Assembly: GCA_016987375.1 (NCBI GenBank)
Contig: PJRA01000361.1
Span: 359,110-414,290, forward strand
DNA length: 55,181 bases
Origin: Brachionus koreanus
Taxonomy: Eukaryota; Rotifera; Eurotatoria; Ploima; Brachionidae
Direction of reading: 5' to 3'
Of the stretch, positions 41,901 through 53,018 are shown piece by piece. Made by a program: the position numbers and the translations under genes. Position 1 is the first letter of the stretch. Each line of letters opens with the position of its first letter. Under the pieces are notes generated by a model. It searched no databases. It had not been told where the DNA came from and saw only the letters and a list, made by a program, of their open reading frames with translations.

Positions 41901-44900
41901 AGTGGTAGGGTCTTGCACAAATTCATCGCATACACTCTATCATCCATTTTAATGGACCCGAATTTGAACGCTTCATTTTTCATAAGAGCTAAGACAAATG
42001 TTGGTATCAGTCTGAGTGAATAGGGTGAAATTAAAGAGCCAGGACGAGAAGATGTTACATGTTGTCTATATGCTTGTAAATAGTCGATCGCCACATTGAT
42101 CATCGCATCTCTGGCGTCTTTAAGCGAATTCAAAGCCGTTCGATCCACTGCCATCTTTGATATAAGGCCGACAATAGCTTCTTGATCAGCGCCATTCACT
42201 ATTTCATTCATGTTTTTGGTCACAGGCAAGCAAAATGTGTGAATCCTAATTCGCCGCTCACTCTTACTTGACGTGTATAAAACAGCCGCTTGAAAACAAA
42301 CATTGGAAATGTCTGACAACGATTCTTCTATGTTAACTTGCATGCCAAAACCGGCATCTGGATTTACGTTTGGCAAGGCTAGTAAATCGGTCGAACGAAC
42401 AAAAAAATTTCCATGAAAAGTATGAATTGCCAAACCGCGAGTACATCTTATTCGCATTACTGCTTCGAAGCCTATCTTTCTAGTCAAATAGCGTTTAAAA
42501 TCCATGCAAAATTTGTTTATTTGTTCAGGATGGTGTTCAGGATGAAAGCCAGAATAGTACTTTATTTCTCCACCACAATATTTTGACACACATGAAAGAG
42601 TGGCCAAGTCAGAATTTAGCGAATTAAACATGAAAAGATCAACAGCTATTTGAACTCCGGCACAATCGAGTGCAAATTTTTTATAAAAATCGGTCTGAGG
42701 TGCCATATTGCTCGATTCTTTGTCTATATTTTCTTCTCTTTGTTTTAGAGCGCCTAGTCCGATATTTGGTAAGCAAGTTTGCATGATAGTCATTCGTCCA
42801 CCAGTAGGCTTTAGAAGCTGATAGCCGACTGTCAAAGCTGCTCCTAGCGCTGAGTCGGTATCGTAAGTATCCGAGAATAAAGAAGGTAAAGTCTCTAAAA
42901 ATGATTGAATGCTTTCTCGTTTTTCGTTTAAGTTTGCCATCAAACCGTCCGGCATTGGCAGTTGAATGTCTTCCAAGTCCGGACAGACAAACATTTTAGA
43001 TTGTGACGTTGAGTCTGATAAATTGTAAAAATGAACTGAATTGTTGTAAGTTATGAATCCTATTTGAGCTCTCGAATCGCCTGGTATTTTGTCCAAGCTT
43101 TCGATAATTGTTTCACAAAAGTATTTCAAATAGCCTGTGTTGATGGCGTTATGCGATACGTCCAATAGATACAAATACATGGCTGGTGGCGGCGGTCGCA
43201 GAGTGTATTCTGGTGGTGCAATAAATTCAATTGTAGACGAATTTATTTCTGGACGCTTTGACGGATCGCCATATGATCTTGTCACTGGATCAAATAGAAA
43301 TTCTTCCGGCACTAGTNNNNNNNNNNNNNNNNNNNNNNNNNNCTAAAAATATGAAATTTAAAAATAAAACATTTTTTTTCATAGAATTTCATTTGAATTA
43401 AAATTTAAAAAATCAAAAAACAACTTAGTCAAATCGTTCTATGTTTATTGATATTTATTATTTAAGGAAAAAATTTTCATCAAAATTAAACTTACGATCA
43501 TTAATTGAATAGCATAGATTGCATCTCCACTTAGAGTTGTCCAGAAAATTTACATATGGATTAATATAACTTCTACAATTACGGCATCTTACGATTATTG
43601 AACTTTGAACAACTTTAAGGCTTTCCAAATCTTTAAAAGGATGTATCAACAATCCTAAAGGTAAACGTGATTTTTGTAGCAACTGTTGAGTTTCAGGTAT
43701 GCTTGATAAAGTGCATCGTATTGTATCTGCATGACAATTAACTTGTGTGTAAAAGTCATGTGGAAACAAAGGTCTAGGTATGTCATTATCTTCATCTTCG
43801 AATGCATGGACTAGTTTTTTCTCTCTTAAAATATCTATAGCATTTGGCTGACTTCTCATTTGAATATTGTTTAATTGTTGATATTGAAGAAGCTGATTGT
43901 GCTGTTGTTCATGTTGTGTCATTAGACTGCGGTTGTTCAACAAATTCGTATTCTGCTGACTCATATTTAATGCAGGAATCGATTGTTCCTGTTGAGCTTG
44001 TGGCCTTATTTTACTACTAAATTGAGACGATGATAAAATTGGAGCTTGTGAAACAGAACTAACGGATGCATAATTTGAAGGTTCAAAAGAAGACATAGGT
44101 TGTGAAAAAGATGTTGGTGGACCTGAATAAGCAGCAGATTGCGATTGATTTGATAGCCCCATTGCAGGACCTGAATTCACAATTGGTGGCCCCATTGCAG
44201 GACCTGAATTCACAATTGGTGGCCCCATTGGAGGAGCTGAATTCAGAATTGGTGGTCCCATTGGAGGAGCTGAATTCACAATTGGTGGCCCCATTGGAGG
44301 AGCTGAATTCAAAGTTGAAGGCCTCATTGCAGGAGCTGAATTCAGATTTAGGGGTCTAATTGAGGGAGCTGGAATCGAAACAGGAGGACCCAACGGAGGA
44401 GCAATTTTTTGAGGCATATTATTAGCAACAGTTGGTGGACCTTGTTCTCTTGCTTGCCCACTTGAAAAAGATCGTTGAGGATAATCACTTAGAGATGCTT
44501 CAGGTAGCGTAGTTTTTTGTGCTATGTCAACCGAGTTTGATGGCTGATAAATGCTTTTCGAATGTCCTAAACTAGGAGCATCATTAACTTGAGACATTGC
44601 TTTTGATATTGGAGCAGAAATTGTTGATCCAGTAGATTGATTTAGTGATGGCATGTTAATAGTAGGTTGACTGAATTGTGGTTGACTAAGAGAAGCATTT
44701 GATGACCCTTGCAATGAATTTAAATGCGCATTCATTTGAGTTGTAGTGTTATTCACTGAATTTATAGATTGATGCTGAAGGCTTGAAACGTTTGTTTGAA
44801 CGTTTTGAGTCGATAAATGAGGCAAACTTTTATTTAAATTTTGTGGTGGTAAATTTTGAAAAAGAGCCGAAGTCGATGGCAATTGACTATTTGGATTATT

Positions 44901-45191
44901 GACAGATAAATTTTGAAATGAATTGTTTAACGATTGTGACGTAAGCTCTAATGATTTTTTTGATTGAGCTATCAAATTGGAGCCGACAATAGGTTGTGAT
45001 TGCTGTTGTATGATTGATGGAGAAGGATTTAGAGAACTGTTCGCAGTAGACAAAGAACCGTTCATAATTTTTGGTCCATTATGAGTTAGTAAAGAACTCA
45101 AAGTCGGTGGTTTTGTCAGTGCTTTGCTTAAAGAAGCCGAGTTAAGCGTCGATTTAGACAAAGCTGGATTTTGCTCCGTCGGGTTTATCAT
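38901..45191 (-). CDS. SEC24: COPII coat protein SEC24 (A/B type)
   Basis: Exons 45191-43496, 43311-41840, 39432-39232, 39176-39073 and 39015-38901; 1195 residues. Introns are 184 (with 26 N), 2407, 55 and 57 nt, and all phases agree. SEC24 picks cargo in the inner COPII coat at ER exit sites. The N-terminal ~440 residues are Ser/Asn/Gln/Pro-rich. The zinc finger C-R-N-C...C-N-L-C (about 536-560) follows, then the trunk (F-I-A-P-P-E-Y-T-L-R-P-P-P-P, V-S-H-N-A), the helical/beta region (Y-L-T-R-K-I-G-F-E-A-V-M-R-I-R-C, H-G-N-F-F-V-R-S-T-D-L-L) and the gelsolin domain (L-M-D-C-G-E-A-I-Y-I-W-V-G). The last exon restores the usual tail (S-Y-F-E-F-L-K-H). An 11-residue unit (N-S-A-P-P-M-G-P-P-I-V) repeats about six times at 44155-44370. 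The upstream start is uncertain: an acceptor lies just before the ATG, so a further 5' exon is possible. Confidence 0.95.
39433..41839. other. Long SEC24 intron with retrotransposon inserts
   Basis: 2.4 kb, far longer than the other introns of the gene. It contains a LINE-type 3' tail at about 40098-40138 (hairpin CGCCTT-CA-AGGCG, then AAATAAATAAA) and the LINE fragment at 40640-41245, both on the plus strand (antisense to SEC24). The rest is AT-rich. Confidence 0.7.
40640..41245 (+). mobile_element. CR1-like LINE 3' end
   Basis: The frame starts Y-V-S-F-V-R-P-H-L-E-Y-A-T and continues I-L-E-Q-V-Q-R-R-R-A-T-K-L-V, then L-T-R-L-G-L-T-T-L-S-T-R-R-E-R-E-D-L. This is the conserved post-thumb segment of CR1/Jockey-type reverse transcriptases. 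Shifting frame gives the remaining tail with V-V-K-E-W-N-M-L-P-V. Frameshifts show decay. After the stop, a GC-richer 3' UTR (CCCGGCGGCTACGATAGC) ends in TTATTATTATTATTG, a microsatellite tail as in CR1 elements. Confidence 0.85.
43317..43342. other. Assembly gap (26 N) in SEC24 intron 1
   Basis: N run inside the 184-nt intron 43312-43495. The reading frame on either side joins in phase 1 (I-N-D-L-P-E-E-F), so no coding sequence is missing. Confidence 0.97.
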
Positions 45192-47044
45192 ATCAGTATC
45201 TAAATGTGAAAAAATTTAAACTTCTATTTAATGTATCTAATTATATGAAAATAATTTTTTAAGATTGTTAAACAAATTCTAGTTATGAATCCACATCATC
45301 ATTAATAATTTCAAATAAAGTGTTTATAAGACACAAACAAGTTGATATTTCAATTTTAAACACAAAATATGCTATGTTCAAAATGAAGAGTTTAAAAAAG
45401 AAAATTCGCGATTGCAATTTTTGAGTACGTGTATTAGTTTATTCTGTTTAAATGAAAATGAAATATGCAATTCAACTTTAGAACAAAGTGTTTTTAAATT
45501 GTCTTTTTAAAAATATGATAAACATTTTGATTGATAAATTTCTTTTTAGTATTATGTTGCAAGCAGGAATAACCTATTCAATCAGATAGAAGTACTTAGA
45601 AAGAAAAACGGAAAATAAGTGATTATAACTTATCCGTCCAAAACCAATTGATTGAATTTAGAATAGTTGTTGTTTAGTCAATTTAAAACAGCTAATTGAA
45701 ATATCTTGAACATTAAATTTAAATTATTTAGCGCCAAAATATTAATTATATCAATTTTCGATATTTTCTCTTTTTAACTTGGTGTGGAGTCATTATAAAT
45801 TAGTGGAATATTTTTTAAATCACTCTATTTTATAATCTTAAAAATTAAAAAATAGAAAAAGTGGTCCCAACGATTTGTTCAGAATTTTGTCTAGTTTTAG
45901 AATATGCAAAAATAATTAGCGGTTTTGGGGTAAACCGCGGAGGAGATACAAAACAACTAAAAAAAAAACCCAAAATTTTATCATTTTTTGATCATGGTCT
46001 TGGTAAATTGGGGGAATGGTTTTACAAATAAGCCACTATTTTGTAGAAGAGATTATTCTTAATTGATACAATACCATTAGGATATGCATATTTTAACATG
46101 AGTTATTACAGCTTGAAGAGAAGATCCTTTTTTTTTGAATCTTTGAGGGCATCCAGTCAAAAAAAAAAACATATTTTCCTAGGTTTTTAAGTATGCAGAT
46201 TAATTAATAATTTAAAGTCGGTTCTTTTAAATTCAGATAATGTGGTAGTTTTGCTACAACAAATTCACAGACATAGTACTAAAAACAATGGTGCATGTCA
46301 TTAATTGTGCCATTTGTATCTATTGGATAAACTAAACTAAACTTAATATAGACCATATATTAATTGATCCTGTCGGTCCTGTGTTGTAGTGGTCCGAACA
46401 CCAAAAATCAATCAAGAGGTTTCACTCAGTTCCGACTGCATACGCGTCAAACTAACTAAACCCGGCCGTTCAAGAATTAGAAAAAAGTTACAAATAAATC
46501 ACGAAAGTAGAAAGAAACACAAGGGAATCGACTTGAATGGAAATCAAAAAATAATGATCCTAAGCTCCACAAGGAGTGAACAAGAAAGAAAGAAAAAATT
46601 TAGATATTTACTCAAGATTGATAAATAGCTTTGTGATCAAGAGATCGATGTTGAAATTCACTACATTCAAGCTTTCTATTAACAATAATATAAATTTAAT
46701 TTTTACAGATTTTGTTAAAAAATTTAAAAGATTTGATTTAAATTTTTCAATGTTTAATTTTTAAATTAGTTAAAACATCTATTTTATTTTAAAAATATTT
46801 TATGTTTTATATACAATTTAAATAAATGAAGTGTTAATCAGTCTATTGATTAGCCTTGAAATTGAAAAAAGATTAAAACTGAATGTTTAGTTTGAAAATA
46901 TGCTTATGCAATAAATTTTTACTATAAAAATTTTTAAAAGCTCTTTTTAATGATAATTTTTGAACACAGCTATTAAAAATGAAAAATTTTTCAAGTTTTG
47001 AGCTTCAATAACAAAAAAAATTTGAAAAATTATATTGATTTATT
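45192..47044. other. Intergenic between SEC24 and VPS8, with a GC-richer island
   Basis: AT-rich apart from 46370-46625, which has higher G+C and an open plus frame (46389-46628). That frame contains N-Q-E-V-S-L-S-S-D-C-I-R-V-K-L and many Lys/Arg and lacks an ATG at its head. I cannot assign it; it could be a transposon relic. 45900-46020 also has short GC patches (GTAAACCGCGGAGGAG) of no known meaning. Confidence 0.4.
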
Positions 47045-50000
47045 TTAAATAAAGTTAATTAAGTTAGCTGGAGCTAGAGCTAGTTGGCTATTTCGCTCAA
47101 GATTGCTGCACAATTCACTAAATCCACCCGATATTTTTGTTTTGAATATTGTCGAATTTCGTTCACGAAACGATTTCAACGCATTTATTTGTTCATGCCC
47201 GAGATTTAAAAAATGTCTGTCCAAAATTGTTTCGGTTTGATCTTCATTTACAGATTTCGAAGTACTAGGACTTGAATTGTTCGAATTGTCAACCAAAAAA
47301 AAATCAACACGACTTTCAGTATAAACTTTTTCTTTTCTAATGCTCCTGTTTATTTTGATGCCATTACTAGTTGAATTGCATACCGAGCAAATTTCAATTG
47401 GATCTAAACATGATTTATGGAAAGAATGGCCACAGTGAAAGATTAGAACTTGGTGAGTTTGAGCATCAAAATCCAACGGTTTAGAGCAACCTTGACAATA
47501 GTTGCTCAAACTAGAATACGATTTAGAGCTGATGCTCTTCAATGCTGACATTTTAATGTACACATCGTTTGAAACTAAATCATTTGTTTTATCTAACAAA
47601 ATTTGCTCATATGAACATATTTCCATCATCTTTAACATTAGTTGCTTGATATCGCCGAAATTAGAAGCTCCATATAAAGGATCACAAATCATTCTATCTA
47701 TTATAGTTGTTAAATTAGCATATCCTACCATACTATTAATTATATATGAACCTAAATTTTTGAAGAAAATTCTCGCCTCATCTATTTTGTGGTTATTTTT
47801 GTTTTCGTTTTCTATCTCCGACTCAAGAAACAAACTTTGAATTGGTCGCATTACTTCATCAAATAAAGAAAACCAAATTTTCTCCTTAATACTGTCTTCT
47901 AAAGAAAAACTATGATTTTGACACAATTTAACAATCATAACTAAAAGAGCATCAATTTTGTGTTTGCTACTATCAAATTCAAGATCTGAATAAGCTTCCA
48001 GGTTTTTTTGTAGAGTCTTTATTGATGAGTTCATTTTTTCCAAATGCAAATTGAATGCTGACTCAATTTGGCCAGATTTTTCGAGCAAATACGCAAGACC
48101 ATCAGTATGGTTATGTTCTCTACAAATTCTAATGCATTCGTCTATTCGAAATGAATACTCATTTAAGCTTTTTATTAAAATGTTCACTAAATTGTCCGGA
48201 TCAAATTGACAAATCAAGTCTATGTAAAGTTCGCAGTACTCGCCACTAAATTGGCTTAAGTAGTTCAAGTATTTTCGATTTGTTTTAATTTGTTCAAGTA
48301 AATCGAGAAGGCTTTTAAGAAAGTTGTAAAGAACTTGACGGTGATTTTTAATAGTCATAAGCAAATATTTAAGGTCCAAATTTAATTCTATCCAAAGCAA
48401 GTGAACTGTTTTAGCCGGATCTATTTTAAGCATGCGCTCGATAATTGCTGGCTGTGAAATTTTTTCATTTAGTTTTTTTAGTTGAACATCTCTTGGCTCA
48501 CTAATTGTTGATCTTCTACTAAGAGTTTGTCTGTGAGAGGATTCAATTTGTTCGTAAAGTAATCTAAGAATATCTCGTACTACATCAAATATTTGGGCGT
48601 ATCGTTCATCAGAAACGTCATCATTCAAATAGCAGTCTATTATTTCGCAGTATTCTGATTTAAATTTATACAGTATTTCACTTGCTCGGTAAAATTTTGC
48701 TTTTTTGCACAAATTCAACAATCTATCAAGATCAAAGCGTTCTAACAGTTGAATTGACACACAATTTAAAAGTGAAATAAGAGCCTGTTCACGCTCTTCA
48801 GCTCTATTTAGCTCCTCTCTATTGCACAAATATTCAACCATCTAAAATTTAAATTAATTTAAAAATAATTTGAATTACTAACAAGTATAAAAGGTAAAAG
48901 TGATTTCTCGATTCATGTGGTTATATATATCATTGTTACAAGTAGATGATTTTCGAGCATTGATTTACCAATTAATTGCTTAAAGCCTAAAGTGAACCAG
49001 TTTTAAGGTTATCGGTCTAATCTTTTCAAGAATAAAATGCAAAACTTGATACAAGAAAAGTTAAGTCATTGCAGATGTTTATTTTCAAAAGCTTTTATTA
49101 TGCAGAATTATCAGAGTTGTTTAAAAGTCACAAGTTTTATTCTTTAAAAAATCGTTAAAAATTATTAATTTAACGAAAAAATTTTACTTTAATTTTAACT
49201 AATAAAAATTTTCTATTTTTTTTTAAATAAAAAAGTCAAATGAAAAAAAAAACAACATTGACTTGTAAATTTAAATTTCATAGATAATATCAAATTTAAT
49301 TTTACGTCAACACTCAAAGGTCGAAGGGGTCGTTTGGATCCCTTTTGTTACTTTATTTATTTGTTTTTTATTCACTATTTTACCATATCTTATATTTTAT
49401 TTATCATATCTTAAATCAAAAATATAATAAAATTATTCAATTTTAATTACAAAATAATTTTATTTTCATTGAAAAAAAAAATCAGTCAAATAAAATGGGT
49501 CGAAAAATCCCTTTGATGCCTTTGAGAGTTAAAAGATTTAAATCGAGTTTTATTAATTACTTAATTTCGTGGATATTGTCCAATATCTTCGGAACTAAAT
49601 CATGAGAACTTTAAGTAAAATGAATTTCTAATTTAGATTTTCATTTCCTGACTGTTTAATGAAAGCGTGTTGACCAGCAAATAACATGTTTTTATTAAAC
49701 TTGTGCAAAAAGAAAAAATGTCATTTTTAAGCCATTTTAGTTTATTGAATAAATACAATTGGCACAATTGATGACATAGACCTTATTTTTTTAGGACTAT
49801 GACTCTGAATTACTTTATATATGTATTTTTTTTTTTAAATTAAATTAAATGAATAAGAATAAAATAAAACGCAATTTTACTTTTTTTTTGTTTTGTAAAA
49901 ATCATTAATGATAACGATTTTTTTAAGTTGAAATTTTAATTTAAAAATTAAATGCTAAAATTAATAATATTAAATTATTCGATAAGATTTTTTTTCTCTA

Positions 50001-53000
50001 TTTTAAAGTCTTTTCAAAGTCAAGTCAAAAAACTTTGATCAACTCTGGTTTTAATCCAAGTCACTTTCTTTAATTAGAAAGATAAAGAATTTGACTTTTG
50101 AAATTTAAAAAAATACTTAAAGTCCAAACTTTGGGCTTAAATTTTAGACTTATAAACAACTCTGAGCATTATGCACAATACTTGGCTACAATTTAACATG
50201 TTTAGCTACACATGAAAATATGTCTATGCATCAAAATCTTTTAAATTAAAATTTTTTTAAATAATGAAAAAAAAATTTGAGCATGATCACTAAATTTTAA
50301 TTTTAAACTTCATATGTCCTACGAAAATAGATTTAAAGGATCAATGATTACATGAAAACATGGTGTTGTATATTTTTTATCAATTCGAAATACTCAAATA
50401 TAACCACATGTGGTCAAATTTAATGACATGATATTGATATTTACATGGATAAATACTGAATCGTCTACTCGAATATTGTTATTTTTGTTAGCAACTTGTC
50501 TGGCCAAAAACATAAATAAATGAGCCAAAATGTGATTTTTAATATAAGACGAAGTCGAACTAAATTCACTTTGTTTTAGACAAATTTCGATTAGTATATC
50601 AATTAAAATTTGTTTTTTGTCAAGGCCAATGACAGCTTCGAAACTTGGCTCGTCAAAGCTTAAAGTAATTACATTCAAAAAATCCATGACGTCATAATTT
50701 AGAAAAAGTCTGATTATTGGAAATTCAAAGCACTCATTTTGACCTTGTGACTTAAGCAATTTATCTATCATGCTATTGTGTCTTGATGTCAAATAATTGT
50801 AAATATTTCTACGCACACTATCACTCAATTCCAAGTTTTCTATGGTGCCATATGGGTAAGCCTGTCCGCATAAACAACAATGCAAATAGACCAACAATTT
50901 ATTTCCATAAGCTGTTATTTTCTTATGATCTTCATTCAGTCTGGCCATATCATTTCTTAGAATTTTCAACGGCTCCATTTGTTTGAGAATATCCTCAAAC
51001 GGCGTAATATAATCTCCCAATGCTTTGTTGAACAAAAAAATATAAGCATCGGTAAGAGAATATTTTTTACAAATTTGTATAGCATCATGAAAATCAATGT
51101 TTGATATGTTAAAGTGTAAAAGACATTTTTCTAAATTTGGCAATAGTTTTGGATTGTTTTTGTAATGATTGATTATCTTTTTCACAATTAACGGTGGAAT
51201 GTCTTCAAAGTCATTGTTTAGCAAAGGATCTTCGAGACTTTCGTAAAATACTGCCTCAAAAAGTGAATCACACGTAATCAAATCATAAACATTATTGAAG
51301 AGAATGTCTTGTCGCTCAATTTGTGTACAGACGGAGACTAATTTTTTGCTCGCTTTGAAATAGTGTTGTTCAAGTAGCTCCAGAGAGCCGTGTTTAGGAC
51401 ATGCCTTAATAGCACAATTAACATACAATTGAAGAATGTCTATAATTTTTTCACTTATTTTCTCTTTTCTTAGCTTGGTCTCGTTGGGCAATCCAATTAG
51501 AGCTTTGGTTTCTCCGCGATACATCGAAACGGCCAAATCTAAGGCCAACTCCAAATTATTCTCATTTAGGAAATCATCTATGCGCGAAGACCAATTCTGT
51601 AGGCTAAACAAAGTAATCGAATCGGTTCCAAGCATAAACAATTGGCCTAGGAAAGCTCTAATACTTTGATAGCACGAGTTTTCGCCAGCATATGCAAGCG
51701 CTTCGGATACATAGCCACCAGTGGAAAGCGACTTGAAAAAAGAAGAGTTGTACACCAATTTTACATTGATGTTCAAGCATTGCAGTTCCTCATTGCTTTT
51801 TATGTCCACAATATGCAATTTTTCACTCTGATCCAAAATTGCTATTGTTTTGGCGTTGAGCCAACTAAAATTTAGAATTTTGTACGAATAGTCGCTTTTT
51901 TTTGAGTAAATAATTCGAAATTGTTTAGTCAAGTCTTCGTTTGAATCAAAAAAATAATTTAATTGAAAAAAGTGAATAGACGAGTCTCTTGCACAGGTGA
52001 GCATAGGCGAAATGTATCGTTTGGACTCATCTGATTGTAGAATGACCAGCTGCCATTCGAGTATGGGCAGGTGTTTAAGCGGAGTATTAAGTGGAAACGT
52101 GAACAAAACTGTCAATTTTGGTTTTAGAGCTACAATGAACATTTTAGTAAAGCTAGCCATGGCCAGAAATGAGTATTTTGACAGAAGAGCTTGCAAGTGA
52201 TCGAGGTTTTTTTTTACTGAATTTTTTGAGCCCAATTTTTCGAGCAGCGACTCGGAAAACTTTTCGAATCTTAGCGGCTCAATGTGACAAACCTCGCCAC
52301 GACTGCCCGAAAATAAGCACTGCGAGTCGGCTGAGCGAACACCCAAGACTCTTTTGAATTCGAGCATGAATACAGAACCGCCCGAGTCAGAAAACACTGC
52401 CAATTTTGAATCATCGGTAAACTTAAGATTAAGAATCGCATTTCCGGCCGGATGAGCATCGACTATTTTACGCAACAATTTTCCATTTGTGTCATACATT
52501 AGAATTAGACCTGATGAATCGCCTACTAAAAGTCTATCGCACTGATTATTTAAAGAAAGTGCGCTAATTGCATCCTTGGACTCGCTTGTTATATAAAGCT
52601 TAAGAATTTGAGCTGAATCAAAAAGAAGAACGAGGCCGCGTGATGTTCCGATTGCAATTAGAGACGAAATTTCCATTGCAGTTGGAAGTCCCGCATCTGA
52701 ACGATCAATGGCTGTTTTCAATTGACTCGATGCTTGTCTTAAAAACGTTTGTTTGCATATAATGCCATTTTTGTCTTTTAAATGTTGCGAATTAAGAGAA
52801 TGTGTGCGCGTTTTTTGATCGCTTTCGAATTTGCCAAACGAATTGGTCAAACTTTTGAGGATTTCGTCATTGTCTGAGTCATAGTCTTCATTTAAAATAC
52901 TCTCTATGGTTGGCTCTTCAAGCTTTATTTGCTGCGAACTAATTATCAAATCGAAATTATTTTCTGCTTCGAGCAACTCGTCGTCTAAATCGTCTAAATT

Positions 53001-53018
53001 AATGGATATATTTTCCAT
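47045..53018 (-). CDS. VPS8: CORVET subunit VPS8
   Basis: Two exons, 53018-50445 and 48841-47045, joined in phase 0 over a 1603-nt intron; 1456 residues, close to human VPS8. An acidic N-terminus precedes a WD40-type propeller (about 110-480) with I-A-I-G-T-S-R-G-L-V-L-L-F-D, L-L-V-G-D-S-S-G-L-I and D-A-H-P-A-G-N-A-I-L-N-L-K-F. The stretch S-D-S-G-G-S-V-F-M-L-E-F-K-R-V and C-L-F-S-G-S-R-G-E-V-C is a VPS8 hallmark. A long alpha-solenoid follows, then a C-terminal RING-H2-like finger (C-Q-G-C...F-H-C-G-H-S-F-H-K-S-C...C-S-V-C). VPS8 is the Rab5-binding subunit of the CORVET tether on early endosomes. Few introns for its size. Confidence 0.95.
49311..49528. mobile_element. TTAA-family miniature element, copy 2, in the VPS8 intron
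   Basis: 218 bp with CACTCAAAGG on the left and its near complement CCTTTGAGAG on the right, flanked by TCAA (a changed TTAA, 49307-49310) and TTAA (49529-49532). The first 70 bp (GAAGGGGTCGTTTGGATCCC, TTTATTTGTTTTTTATTC) follow copy 1 at 17662-17825. It has diverged more than copy 1. Confidence 0.75.

Noticed and set aside
44102..44359. Plus-strand frame with L-E-E-L-N-S-Q-L-V-A-P repeats
   Set aside because: Antisense reading of the SEC24 33-bp repeat.
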